DNA of 64,000 bases, from assembly GCA_029582165.1 (NCBI GenBank), contig CM055882.1, forward strand, positions 16,261,867 to 16,325,866, given 5' to 3'. The stretch is from Portulaca oleracea (taxonomy: Eukaryota > Streptophyta > Magnoliopsida > Caryophyllales > Portulacaceae). Below, piece by piece: positions 33,515-46,752 of the stretch. Each line of letters opens with the position of its first letter. Positions within the stretch are counted from its first letter, which is position 1. The notes beneath the pieces were generated by a model. It searched no databases and was not told the origin of the DNA. It was given only the letters and a program-made list of their open reading frames with translations. The position numbers and the translations under genes were made by a program.

Positions 33515-35930
33515 ATCCCCACCTTGGACCATGATCGTATCTTTAGTCCAAAAAATATAACTTTAACTGATGTCTATTAACATCCCTCGTCGAGGGGACG
33601 ACTCTGAAGGGCTATCAGCAACTCTAGACACCGACCAAAACTTAGCAATGGGTAATGGTTTAGTGAGCATGTATGTAGGATTGTCATCTGTATGAACCTT
33701 CTTCACCATCATTCACAAATAATAACAATATAACTAATGAAGTCATACTTTACACTAATATGTTTGGTCTTGGAATGATATGAATATTTCTTGGTTAAGT
33801 GAATCGCACTTTGACTATCAAAATAGACACAAGTAACACCTTGTGTAATACCAAACTTAATAAGAAGACCACGAAACCAACTAGTTTCCGTCACACCTTC
33901 CGTTGCAGCGATGTATTCAGCTTCAGTAGTAGACAGAGCTACAATGGGTTGTAAAGGTGCCTTTTAATATACAGCACCACCATATAAGGTGAAAATATAA
34001 CCAGATATACACTGCTATCTATCAAGATCTACAACATAATCAGAATCAGCACACCCAACAACATCATTAGAAGTAACAATACGTCTAACAAAGACCAAAC
34101 CACAATCATTAGTACCCATCACACAACGAAGGATCTATTTAACCTCATTCCTGTGTTCCTTCCCCAGACCATGCATATATCAGCTCACCGCGCTAACTAC
34201 ATAAGCTAAGTCCGGTCTACTACACACCATAACATACGTAAGACTCCCAACAACACTAGAATAGAAATGCCAGACATTGCTTCATATTCCTCATCAGATT
34301 GAGGACAACAAGCTGCACTAAGTTTGACATGAACGCCAAAAGGAATAGAGACAGACTTACAGTTGGTCATATTGAACTAAGAAAGGAATTTCTCAAGGTA
34401 TTTGTTATGAGATTAGTTGAGCTTACTCGTCTTTCAATATTAACATTTTGGACCCCGAATTTTAGGGGTATTTACATTCTGAACCCTTGGTTTTCAACAT
34501 TAACATTTTGGACCCTAAAGTTTGTAAGTTGAATAAAAAAGGACCTTAAAGTTTGTGGACTGAAGAAAAAGGCCCCTATCTCATTTTTATTTTCCTCCCA
34601 TGTTTGAATTTATCTCCCAATTGTCGTCAAACTTTAGGATATGGTTAAAACTAAGATTGAAGCTATAATACACCTCTCTTATTCGTGTCGAGGCTACTTA
34701 GACCCCTGAGTACATGGTTTTAAGTAACTCTAACATGAATAAAAGAGGTTTATTATAACTTTAATATCGGTTTTAACCTTATTCTTGAAGTTTGATGTCA
34801 ATCGGGAGAAAAATTCAAACATGGAAAGAAAAAAAAAACGGGAAACGGGCTTTTTTTTTCACCTCACAAACTTTAGGGTCCTTTTTTTTTCAGCCTACAC
34901 ACTTTAAGGTTCAAAATGTTAAAGTTGAAAACCAAGGGTCCAGAATGTAAATACCCCTAAAATTCGGGGTCCAAAATGCAAAAAAACCCCAAGTTCATTC
35001 ATCTAAAACTCACTTCTAAGTTTGGATTTCAACCTATCAATCAAAGATTTATCCTTAGAAGCAATAAGCATGTCATCAACATATAATAATAAGTACATAA
35101 CTAAATCACCAATCTTCTAAAAATAGACACAAGAGTCATATATGCATTATGTGTAGCGATGGCTCGACATAAAACAGCCAAACCTCTTATACCATTGGCA
35201 GAAATTAAAGCTTGTATGAGGACATAGAGGTACTCTTTAACCGACATACAAGATGCTCATTCTCAAAAGTCACATAACCCTCATATTACCTTATATGGAT
35301 TTCTTCCTCTAAGTCACCATATATGAAATCCGTTTTCACATCCATTTGTTCTAACTCCATATCATAAAGAGCAACCAAAGACAAAAGAACATGAATGGAA
35401 GTATGACGAACAACGGGAGAGAATACCTCATTGAAATCAACTCTCTCCTTTTGGTTGCAACCTCAAACAACCAAACAAGATTTCCATTACCATCTTTAAC
35501 CCCGATGATTCATTCCTTCTTCTTGTATATTTACTTAGTTGTCAAGGCTCGACGTCCCTTTGGAAGCTCACGCAGCTCCCAAGTCTGATTGTTATGTAGG
35601 CTCTTCCTCTCTTCTTGCGTAGCCGAGAGCCCGTTAGAAACATTAGGACATGAGGTTCCTTCTTTGTAACACGATCGCTGAAAATTTTTTGGCATCTCTT
35701 CAGCAATAGAGAGAGCCTAAGCAACCAACCCTGAATCTTCATCTCTTACATATCGAGTGGGAGGTTTGATTGTTCTTCTCAACCTGTTTCTTGCAATGGA
35801 ACGATCCTCAATCTGAGGCTCAATGGGAGGAGCATATTCTCTTCATCTCCATATTTATGATCCTCATCATGCATATGAGGTATGGGTGAGGGAGGTGCAT
35901 CATCATAAGCTCAATCAGTAAGTGTAATTC
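33515..35930 (-). pseudogene. Copia RT/RNase H remnant, split by a fold-back element
   Basis: Minus-strand reading from right to left: NNQTWELRELPKG (about 35590), VDFNEVFSPVVRHTS and MELEQMDVKTDF (about 35300-35440), the RT catalytic YVDDMLIASKDKSLIDRL (about 35025-35085), then after the insertion CPQSDEEYEAMSG (about 34260-34310), and RNase H ETSWFRGLLIKFG, DSQSAIHLTKKYSYHSKTKH (33709-33894). Stops and frameshifts break it. Gag, protease and integrase are missing where it abuts the next element at about 35930. It belongs to a different copia family from copy 1, which has YVID here. Confidence 0.82.
34440..34990. mobile_element. Fold-back element / long-TIR MITE
   Basis: The two ends are inverted copies of about 110 bases: TTTTGGACCCCGAATTTTAG on the left, its complement CTAAAATTCGGGGTCCAAAA on the right, each followed inward by ATTTACATTCTG-type and AAGTTTGT-type segments. 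It separates two adjacent blocks of RT coding sequence, so it is an insertion. Exact ends and target duplication are uncertain. The 77-codon plus-strand frame over the left arm is not a gene. Confidence 0.75.
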
Positions 35931-38900
35931 TGGCACTATAAGCTTAAGTCATATTAATCAGAAATGCATTCAGAAATTGCATAGTGCAGGATTTTGGAAA
36001 ACATAAACTTTGAAAAGTTCAATGCTTGTAAAGCATGCCTGATGGGTAAGATGACTAAAATCACCTCTTATTGGAATTGGTGAACAAGCTAATGACTTAT
36101 TAGGATGCAAACGTATTGATGTATGTAGTCCTATGAGCACTAGTGCTAGAAGAAGATTTGCTATACTTTTTCATCGCTTTTAGTGATGATTTTTAGTAGA
36201 TATGGGTATATCTACTTAATATGCCACAAGTCCAAATCATTTGAAAATGTTCAAAGATTTTCAAAGTGAACTACAAAACCACTTAGCAAGAAAATCAAAA
36301 CCCTTCAATAAGGTTGAGGAGGTGAGTATTTGAGCCATCATTTTACTGATCATTCCAGAGAATGTGGAATTGTTTCATAACTCTCTCCTCTAGGAATACA
36401 ACATCTCAATAATGTATCTAAAAGAGAAATCACACCTTATTAGATATGGTGCGATCAATGATCGTTGAGTCAACATTGCCGATTACCTTTTGGGGATACA
36501 TGCAGTTAACCATAACTCTAATTACTAAATAAAGATTATCTGAACCACTAGAGAAGACACCATATATGATATGAAGAAGAGAGGTTCTTGAACCGTTTTT
36601 CTAAAAGAAATGAGTATCACTTCTACAAACTATTGTAGAGGAAAGTGTTTGTGTCTCAAAATGTTTTCTTCTTAGAGAATATGTTATTCTCTAAAAGAAA
36701 GAGTGGGAGAGTTTTTGAACTTACCGAAGTTCGAGAGACACAAAACACTATAATCATCACCTAAAACTCCGCTACTTGATCCTAGTTCAAATGTTCCTAT
36801 TGGTCGGGAAATTAAGAACAAGGTTGAGGCAGTTGAAGTTCCTCAAAACATTGAGGAGGAGGTGCCATGAACATTACTCCAAATAAGGTCAGGTAAACAA
36901 CTCCGTCAGCCACAAAGATATCGATCTTCTATGGATGAGCGTGAGATGTTATTTTTAGAAATTAATAACTCTACGTACATCAAAGAAGCTTTAAGCAAGT
37001 CAAGATTCCATGCAACCAAGTCTAAAATGGACTCCATGTATGCAACCAAGTTTAGAACTCGGTTGATTTGTCTGAAGGTGTGAGCCATCTGGCATAGGAG
37101 GGTTTTTAAGGCAAAACATGGGTTCATTGAGATAAACATCAAGACTGACTTCAAAATTAGATTTGGAGGAAAGGTGTGTACTTGACACAACTGAATGGTC
37201 TTTTGTTGGAGTACTTGTAAACTTTAAGAGACCATCTGTGGTCTTAAGGTAGCTTCTAGGAGTTGGAATCATTGACCCTCTTGACCAAGATATCAAAAGT
37301 TTGATATACTGGGAAGTGCCAAAGATAATATTGTGTTTACAAGAAGTTCATTGGGAGCAATGCGTTTTCTGATATTGTATGTGATTGACATACTGCCTAT
37401 TGAGAGGAAGATTCCCATGTTGCGTCTATTTTGGTTGACTTGGGAATAATTTTCAAAGTGAAGGATTGGTGGGGCTAAGAATTTTCTTGGAGACAAGATC
37501 TATAATGATAGATTAAAGATTTTGATTGTTTGAATCAAAGTTGACTAGGTGTTGAATAATTCGACCCACTTCGAGAATGGATTGATTTCCATAAATCATG
37601 GCATATCCTTAGGGAATCCAATTGTCTCAAAACAATTAGAAGATCTAAAAGGATGAGGCATATAACTCATGCTTCAGTCGTGAGATTAACGTATGCCACG
37701 AGATGTTTAATGCCCAACATACCATATACATTGTATATGTATAAGCAAAACTAAGGATGTGTCCTAAGTCTAAAGTGGTTGATAAAAGCTAAGTGTGAAG
37801 AGTTGCATAGATGATACACTTATGTTAGGAGATATGATTCTCTGAAAGGTCAGAGAAATTATATGATCTGTCTGAGTGGTATTGAGGTGAGCTGGAAAAA
37901 GTTCCTAACATGACATGCGTTTAATTCTACAAATAAGACAAGTATGGCACGACTTTAGAAGCTGTGGCTGAAACTGTTAGGATTATGAAAGTTCATTTTA
38001 GAACTGGGTGATGTTTCTAACATTGCGAGAGAAATGGAGCCTTGTTGATAGGAGCCATCACTCAAGCAAAGGAATTGAAGCTCACTATGAATCCAAACAT
38101 GAGTTCCGGAAATATCTTCCTGTATGAAAGGTCATTAGTGAGATTGTATATGTGCGAGGTTCATTTCAAGTATTGTGTACTAAACCCCTGTCGTAGTTAT
38201 AACATGATAGTCATGCATGGGCAATAGGTATTGAACACATTCTGGAATATTAACAAGTCAAGTTTACATGAATTTTTCATGAATTATGACCTTGTTGATT
38301 CATCATTAAGAATAAGATTCCAAAATTTACATTAATTGTGGTTTAGAATTATGTAAATGTCCAAAAAGGTTAGCACATTCAAAATGGGAAATTGGATGAG
38401 GTCCGATTTCTGAAACCCCATTAGTGAACTTGATAACGCTAGTCTTGGTCGATAGTCGACCTGGTTCCTAATTGTATTATCACGTAGGAACAGTGATAAT
38501 ATCAACACAATTAGCATGTAGGATTGAGGTGATGATCAAGTTTCGTGATCATAGTGATGTGATGACATCATAAATCAATCACATGGGTACTGTTGAGAAC
38601 AACTACCGAACTGACCCGCAGTGGGAGCTCTTTAAGTTGGGAATTGTCATAAGAGCTCTCACTACTCAAAATTCCTAAATCCTGAGTTCAATACATAGAC
38701 TACATGATCTGTTGTAACTTTGGAGCGCGTCAAATGCCTTTTGTAACAGTAGGCTATAAAGGTAGTGTCTGGGTTACAGTTGGATCATGTGAGAATGTGT
38801 GTTTGAACAAGATGACATTGTCCTCCTTATTAGGGATAGTTGTCTCGTTGGCCACCCGGTGAGATTGGACTGAAAATGCTTGGCCGAGCTCAGTTGAATC

Positions 38901-39888
38901 AATAGTTGGTCATCTGCTTTTCAAAGTCTAACTCGGAGATCGAGGAACTTTCGGGTCTTACATAAGGATGACTTTAGCTTACCTTATCCGAACTTGAGAC
39001 AGTAAGTGACAAGGGAATTCAAGGAATTGAACACTTGTGGGACAAGTTGGTGATTGTTGGGAATGTCCCGACAATGTTCGATATACACGGAGATTAAACC
39101 AAAGTAATATAGTAATTATATGTTTTGCTAGAGACCTCTATAATTGGTAATTAAATATGTTTAATTGCAACTATATTATTTGGTCCTACTGGGTCACACA
39201 AGTCAGTGCCCTGGAGCAATGTATGTAACCTAAGTGATATTGTATTATGCTTAAAAAAGTTGGGAACTGATTTATGTGAGAAATCAGCCCAACACGGAGC
39301 GAACTGGGTTCAACATGGACCGTGTTGACCCAACACGGTCCGTGATGTCCATGGGCCGAGTTAATGGACCTTCTGGAGTCCAACATGGACCGTGTTGGGC
39401 CTGTGAAGCGCGTCGTTGCGTTAAGTCGGCCTTTTAGGGTTTTGAACCCTCTCCCTAGGTTTTCTAAACACTATATAAAGGGGTCTCTGTGAGAGATTAT
39501 TCCACACCAACTACCTGAGACTCTTAGAGAGATGCCAGGGTGATTTCCTGAATGCCTCTCTCTTTTAGTTTGCAATTCTTGTTTCCTGAAACATTCTCTG
39601 TTTCCTTAAACATTTTCATATAACAAATACATACATCTTAGATTGAGATTCTTCTCCATCGGGTCGATCTAGCAATCGGGTTCTCGGAGTGCTGCGTGGA
39701 CTTTTTAGTAGAGGATTTCAGCATTGGAATCTTGAAGGTCAACCTCTTCTTCAGTCAGAATTAACGATCAGGTATAATTACTAAAGCCTATGCAATTGTT
39801 GTGATTAATTGTTTTATAATCATTATAAATATTCCGCCAATTAATCTGTATCTATTTAGGAAATAGATAACCTAAAATCTAAGAGTTG
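35931..39888 (+). mobile_element. Copia copy 3 (same family as copy 1), 5'-truncated
   Basis: Plus-strand reading shows decayed integrase (GKMTK, then FSRYGYIYL, HKSKSFENVQRFSK at about 36190-36270), then RT (MDEREMLFLEINNSTYIKEA at about 36930-36985), YVID at 37378-37389, degraded RNase H near 37880-37900 and a 3' untranslated tail to the LTR at 39055. Gag, protease and the 5' LTR are gone. The antisense frame at 38332-38517 is nearly identical to the one at 7235-7420 in copy 1, showing how little the copies differ. It faces the truncated copy 2 tail to tail. Confidence 0.85.
39055..39888 (+). repeat. 3' LTR of copia copy 3 (834 bp)
   Basis: TGTTGGGAATGTCCC...ACCTAAAATCTAAGA, the reverse complement of the copy 1 LTR, with its right end mutated (CTAAGA for CTAACA). 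It contains AACACGGTCCGTG palindromes at about 39285-39395. Confidence 0.88.
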
Positions 39889-42800
39889 GGAACCTCTTCC
39901 ACTTCACCTCAAAACCACTCAGACATATTGTACAGTTTCCTCTGACCTTTCAGATAACTATACGTTTCTGACATAGATGTAGTATCAATGTAACTGTTCA
40001 CACTTAGCTTTTTTCAACTACTGTAGATTGAGGACATATCCTTAGTTTTGTTCATACATATACACAATGCATATGTTATGTTAGGCTTTGAACATCTATT
40101 GGCATACTTTAATCACATGCTTGAAGCACGAGTTATAAGTCTCATCCTCTTCAGGTCTCTTGATTGTTTCAAGACAATAAGATTCACCTAAAGATATGCC
40201 ATGATTCATGGAAATTAATCCATTTTCAAAGCGGGTTTCAACTATTCAACTCCTTATCAACTTTGATTCATACAATCAAAATCTTTAATCTATCATTATA
40301 GATCTTCCATCCAAGAAAATTCTAAGTCCCACCAATCCTTCATTTTGAAAAATATTCCCAAGTCAACCTCAATAGATTGTAACATAAGAATCTTCTTCTC
40401 GATAGGCATTACGTCAATCACATATAACAACAGGAACTCATTGCTCCCACTGAACTTCTTGTAAACACAAATATTTTTATCACCTCTCAGTATATCAACC
40501 TTTTTGATATCTTGGTAAAAAAAATCAATTATTCCAACTCCTAAAAGCTTCCTTAAGACCATAGATGGTCTCTTGAAGCTTACAAGGATTTCAACCAAAA
40601 CCCATTGGTTGTGACAAGTATAATCCTCCTTCCAAATAAAATCTAATTTTGAAAGTGGTTTTGAAAACTATCTTCCACATCTCATAGTCATACTATGAAA
40701 CTATGGCTAGAAGTATCTTAATGAACCCATGTTTTACCTTATTACTGACAGCTCACGCCTTCAAGCAAGTCATCGAAGTTCTAAACTTGGTTTCATACAT
40801 GGAGTCCATCTTGGACTTCATGGAATCATGATATGCTAAAGCTTCTTCGTAGTAGGTAGAGTCATTACTTTCTAAAAGCAACATCTCATACGCGCCCATC
40901 CATATAGATTGATATCTCTGTGGCTAACGGAGTTGTTTACCTGACCTTGCTTAGAGTAGGGTCCATGACACATCCTCCTCAATTTTCGGGGAACTTCTAC
41001 TATCTCAACCTCATTCTTAATTTCCTAATTAATAGGAAAGTTTTGAATTGGGATTAGGTAGCGGAGTTTGAGGTGATAATTATAGTGTTTGTGTCTCTTG
41101 AACTTCGGTAAGTTCAAAAACTTTCCCACTCTTTCTCTTAGAGACTAACATACTCTCTAAGAAGAAAGCATTTTGAGATACAAACACTATGCTCTACAAC
41201 AGCTTGTAGAAGTGATATCCCTTTCTTTCGGAAAACAGTTCAGGAACCTTTCCTTTCCATATCATATATGGTGTCTTCTCAATGCTTAAAATAATTCTTG
41301 TTCATAATTTAGAGTTGTGGTTAATAGCGTGTGTCCAAAAAGGTAACTAGTAATGTTGGCTCAACCACTATTAATCGCGACATATCTATTAGGGTGATTC
41401 CTCACTTCACACTCACCATTGTGCCATGGTGTTTCCAAAGGAGAGAGTTGTGGAACAATTGCACACTCTCTGGGATGGTTAGTGGAATCTGGGCTCAAAT
41501 ACTCACCTCCGCAATCTGATTGAAGAGTTTGGATTTTCTTGCCAAGTTGGTTTTGTACTTCACTTTAAAACTCTTTGAACATTTCAAAGGATTTGGACTT
41601 ATGGTGTATTAAGTAGACATATCCATATCTACTAGAATCGTCACTGAAAGTGATGAAAAAGTACGATAAACCTTCTTCTAGCACTAGTGCTTATGGGCTC
41701 ACATACATCAGTATGTATGCATCCTAACAAGTCATTAGCTCGATCACCAATTCTAGTAAGAGGTCATTTAGTCATCTTTCCCATCAAGCGTGCTTCACAA
41801 AGCATCGAACTTTTCGAAGTTAAGATTTCCAAAAATCTAGTACTCTACATTTTCTGAATGCATTTCTGATTAATATGACTAAGCTTATTGTCCCAAAGAT
41901 ATGTTTCATTTGATTCATTTGTTCAAACTCTTGGCTCAATCATCAGCACCCTTTCGATCGTATGTGGGTGATCTTGTAGTCTTGCCAAGACTACTTCATT
42001 CTGGAAATCTTTAAACTAATTTAACATTCCAGCTCCAGATGTATCTCGTAGACATGAATCACCATGTCTTATGTAGTTCATCTTTTAAGATTTGAAGTAA
42101 TTCATCCTTTGTACCTATGCTCAATGGTCTACATACATCTATCTATATGTATGAATGTTTGTTGGCACGTTCACCTTTTCTTGTAAAAGGTACAGTCATG
42201 CTTCGCATACATGACTTAATAAATAGTTCCAAGGTTATGTTTGAACATGAGGTTTTCCTTTTAAAAATTTCGTTTCAATGTGTTAGATATGTTTATCTGA
42301 GCTCCTCTCTCTCTAATTGAGAGTTTGAAATCAAATTTCTACTTATAATGAGAACATAGAAGCACCTATAAATTTCAGTTATAAGTTTTGAGGAAACGGA
42401 TAAACAACCAACTCTACATAAGGAGCTACAACTGTTTGCATGCTCCTATTTGTAGGATGATTCTCATCCTTCCAAACACATCTACTTTGATGTAGATGCT
42501 GCACATTTGCATAAATGCGAGTTTTACAGCCAATATCTAATACTTAAAGTGGGTTTAATAAGGGTAATGTATATCATATACGCATTGACCAAGAAATGAA
42601 ATCATGTTATTACATCTCAAGTCTTCCTTATTAGTTTGGACATTCATGCTTTCAGTGTCATACGCGTTTACAATAAAAGCATACATGATCTGGTTGTTAA
42701 ACTAGTAGTTGTCGTTGATTGGGTATGTACAACTGTTTGTCCTTACTTTTCCTTTGACTTCTTATCTTTGATAGATTTCTTAAATCTTATTTCCCTTTGC

Positions 42801-44368
42801 ACTACAAGACTATCTTTGGTCGCCAACATTTTAGCTAAAGGAGGATATGAGGTTTCTCATGTTTTAAAATAGTCAAATTATTTCAGAATGAACGCCATCA
42901 ATTGGCCTTATCTAAGCTTAACCGAGACTATCTGGTTATTGGTTTCATATTTATCAACTCTAACTAGTTCGTTGAACTTGGTTTTGAGTTGGTAATATTG
43001 AAATCCTTTCTCTCATCGTCAACATTTCGAGTTAAAGTCGTATGAATACTATGATATTTTGTGTATCCATTTGGCTTGATTAACCTCTTAATATCGATGT
43101 TTAGCTCAATGTTATATCAAAGACATGTTCGTTTTATTTGCCTCCAAGATAATCTTGTGATGGCGATGCCAATTAAGGAAATGGTGCAATTGTTATTCTC
43201 TTTCTCAAGGAGGAAACAATATTTGATTAGCGGTGGATGTTTGAGTGAAAGACATAAATGATTCTATGAGGCAAATTGGTTCATTTTATTTATTGTTCAT
43301 CAAAAGAAATTAAACTATTGTAATTTCAAATCAAAACACTTTATCAACTCTCACTTAGTGTTTTAATTTTAACCAAGACCCACAAGACTCATAGGGCCAA
43401 GTAGATTTTGGCCCAACAAAACTCGAGCCCATGTCGCCTTTGGTGGATCATCTCATGATCGATCATTCAAATGACTCTTGACAAGAAATTTGTATCGAAT
43501 GCAATATTTCTCTTCCTCTGCTCTTAGCCCAAAACTGTTTTGATAGCTAATTTGAATCGACCTATCTCCTACCCTACTTATTAGTGACAGACAAATAATT
43601 CGCTTTGGTGATATTATTCTCCATCTAAGTGGTGTTTCAATAGATTAAGCAATAATTCAATTTTGAGAGTAGGTTTTATTATCCTAAGCATGCAATTCTA
43701 GGTGAACTCTTTCAAAAAACATAAAAGGCATAATAAAACAACATGCTATAACAAATTAAAGCATAAAATAAAATCCCTAGTGTGTCCACCTAGACTTAAT
43801 CAAACTAATTTTAACTAAGCCTTGACAATCTTCAAGAATTTCTTCTTGGATTTTGCAACTTTCTCGGATATGACTCTCACTCGGATCAACACCTCCATTG
43901 CGGTTGGGCTCCCACTCGACTTGATGTCTCCAAGTAAAACAAATTTACAAAGTTTACCTCTCCAAATAGGCCTTACATGAATTAAAATAAACTCAACTCA
44001 ACTGAAATTTAAATTTAAATAATTCAATCGCGGCACGCATGCCGTATTTCACCCAACCTGGTACGCAGACTGGTAAAACCGACTATTTGTGGTCTACTAG
44101 AAGCACATGCAAACAGGCAATATGTAATAATTATATCAAATATAACACATGCTTTAAATAACAAATTATAAAGACATATTTAATTGCAATATAACACATA
44201 TAAGGAAATAAATACTAAATAAGGTTTCCTAAATAGTTTGCATGATTGACAAAATTTAACAAAACTCTAAATTTTATCTTAGTTACCTAAACAGATTTAG
44301 GATTTCATAAAATACATTTACAGACAAGTTACTCAATTTTCCTAAAATCAAGAGATCTAAAAGATACT

Positions 44369-44598
44369 GGGGAACATATTATATGAGAATGATATTTTGG
44401 TGAGAAGGTGAGAAGAGATGGGCATCAAGTATCGTAGAGATGGACATCAAGTTTACATGGATAGTTGATGTTTCCCTGATGTTCACCATGCAAACTTGAT
44501 GTCCATCTCTGCGATATTTGTTGTTCATCTCTGTGATACTTGATGTCCATCCCTTCTCACATTCTCACCAAAATGTCCTTCTCATATCATCTGTTCCC
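44369..44598. mobile_element. Hairpin MITE, copy B (230 bp)
   Basis: Ends GGGGAACATATTATATGAGA and TCATATCATCTGTTCCC, flanked by a perfect 8-bp duplication AAGATACT (44361-44368, 44599-44606). Copy 1 has the uninterrupted AAAAGATACTATATC at about 11251-11265. Arms contain the same ATGGACATCAAG/TATCGCAGAG repeats as copy A. An 8-bp duplication points to the hAT superfamily; a 9-bp MULE reading needs one mismatch. Confidence 0.9.
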
Positions 44599-45651
44599 AA
44601 GATACTATATCTTTTTTTTAAAAAAATGCAAGTTTCCTAAACTTTAAAAATTATTATTAGATTTTATGACTAACAACTGCTTTAGTAATAATAGGATTCG
44701 ATAATTAATTTTTAAAATTAATTTTTAAATCCTAAAAGAGCACGAAATTATCATCACTGTTAGTAACACGGGTCCGTGTTGACTCAACACGTTTCGTGTT
44801 GCTTCCCAGTGATGATTATTTCGTGCATGAAAAATTTAAATAAAATATCAAAACTTATCAAATTTAAAATTCTCATATCGTAGTGTTATCTAATAACCTA
44901 CTGTGAAATTTTCATAATTTTATCAATTTTCATAAACTTGTAAAATTTTAGGGAATTAAACATTTTTAATTCGCCGTTTAATAGGAAAATAAAAGAGAAC
45001 AATCCGATAAGTTCAACAAATCAAATTTTACAATTTTCCCGTACAGTAGAGTCATCTAATATGCTATTGTAAAAATTTTAGAACTTTATCAATTTTCTAA
45101 AATTAGAAAAAAAAATCATAAGAGTAAACAATTATACTCCACTGCAGATTTGAAAATTAAAGGAAAACTAACTTAACAAATTCAAAAATTCACAAAAAAA
45201 TTTATCCTTAATAGTATAATTAATCAGTAATCTACTGTAAAGTTTTCAGAAGTTTTAAAAATTTCTATCAATTTATAAAATTCAGAGAATTAACCGAATT
45301 TATTTCTCATTAGATCTGAAAAACTCAATTAAAAAAATCTATTTCAATCGGGAAAAATCTACAAAAATTATGGCGAGTCCAGAACACTTCCAGACACCTC
45401 TAGTAATTTTATTGGACTTTTTCGAATTTGTTTGATATTTTTATTTCTATTTTTCATTAAATTTACTGTAAATCATCTAAATCAGAAAATAATTCTACAA
45501 AATTCTATTTGTGAACTAGACTTATTTCATGTATTGCCTATTGTTTAACAACATTAAACATGATTGTTTTTAAGACAATCTAAATTATACCAAGTTCGTG
45601 CTAATTTTAACAATTAAACAAGCATAAATTGATTAATTGAACGCAATGTGA

Positions 45652-45721
<70 letters not shown>
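45652..45721. repeat. (AAT)n microsatellite
   Basis: About 23 AAT units inside the copia copy 2 leader; the equivalent place in copy 1 has only a short run. Confidence 0.98.
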
Positions 45722-45723
<2 letters not shown>

Positions 45724-45913
45724 GCATGAAACTTTTCAATAAAAATTTTCAGATCTATTATTTTGAGAAACAAAGACTAAAACTTTCATAAAGTTTTAAA
45801 GTTAAGGCATTAAATCTACTCTAGCAAATCCATAAAATAATTCAACAATTGACAAAATTATTTATGAATTAAGGTATAAGACTTTAGCATGAAATTGGTG
45901 GCTCTTATACCAA

Positions 45914-46752
45914 TATAGAGTTTTAGGTTATCTATTTTCTAAACAAATTCAGATTAATTGGGGGAATATTTATAACTATTATAAAACAACTAATCACCCA
46001 GGAAAGAAACAATTGCAGGGGCTTCGTAATTATACCTGATCGCTAATCCGACTGATGCAGAGGTTAGCCTTTGAGATTCTAATGTAGAAATCCTCTACTA
46101 TAAGTCCACGCAGCACTCTGAGAACTCGACTGCTAGATCGACCCAATCGAGACAGATCTCAATCTAAGATGTATGTATTTCGATATGAGGTACGTGGTTT
46201 GTTTCAGGAAACAGTGACTGCAAATTGAAAGAGAGAGGAACACAAGAAATCACTATAATATCTCTCTGAAAGTCTCTTGTAGTTCCCTCGATCTCAATCT
46301 CTCAGAGAAACTCCCTTTTATAGTGTTTAGACAGCTTGGGGAAAAGGGTTATTAAAACCCTAATGACCGACTTACGCAACGACGCATTCTGAGGCCCAAC
46401 AGGATCAGTGTTGTAGCAACACGATCCATGTTGGCCTCCGGAATGTCCCTTAAGTCGGCCACAATCACCACGGTCCATGGCGACACCAACACGGATCGTG
46501 TTGGATCACCACGTTCCGTGGTGAGCCCAATTCGATCCGTGTTGGGTTGAATCCTCAAAGAAATCAACTCCCAACATCCCTAATCATAATACGATATTAC
46601 TTAATAATGTGTGACCCAGTAGGACCAAATAATATAGTTGTAATTAAACATATTTAATTACCAAAAATAGAGGTCTCTAGCAAGACATATAATCACTATA
46701 TTATATTGGTTTAAACTCCATGTATATTGAACATTGTCGAGACATTTCCAAC
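45914..46752 (-). repeat. 5' LTR of copia copy 2
   Basis: Preceded by a mutated primer site at 45901-45912 (GCTCTTATACCA, one change from GCTCTGATACCA) and ending ACATTTCCAACA. It carries AACACGATCC/AACACGGATC variants of the family palindrome at about 46405-46545. Confidence 0.88.

Larger units (their letters stand above)
39889..46752 (-). mobile_element. Copia copy 2, 3'-truncated
   Basis: Aligns with copy 1 from about 7841 to its 5' LTR, without the 3' LTR and the last kilobase. In minus-strand order it has the 5' LTR (45914-46752), a long AT-rich leader, decayed gag/protease (about 43930-42240), integrase (about 42230-41240, deleted in copy 1) and RT/RNase H (about 41030-39889). RT reads ICVYKKFSGSNEFLLLYVID, with YVID at 40413-40424. 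It lacks the Pack-MULE and the 3.56-kb insertion of copy 1 but carries MITE copy B. Confidence 0.87.
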
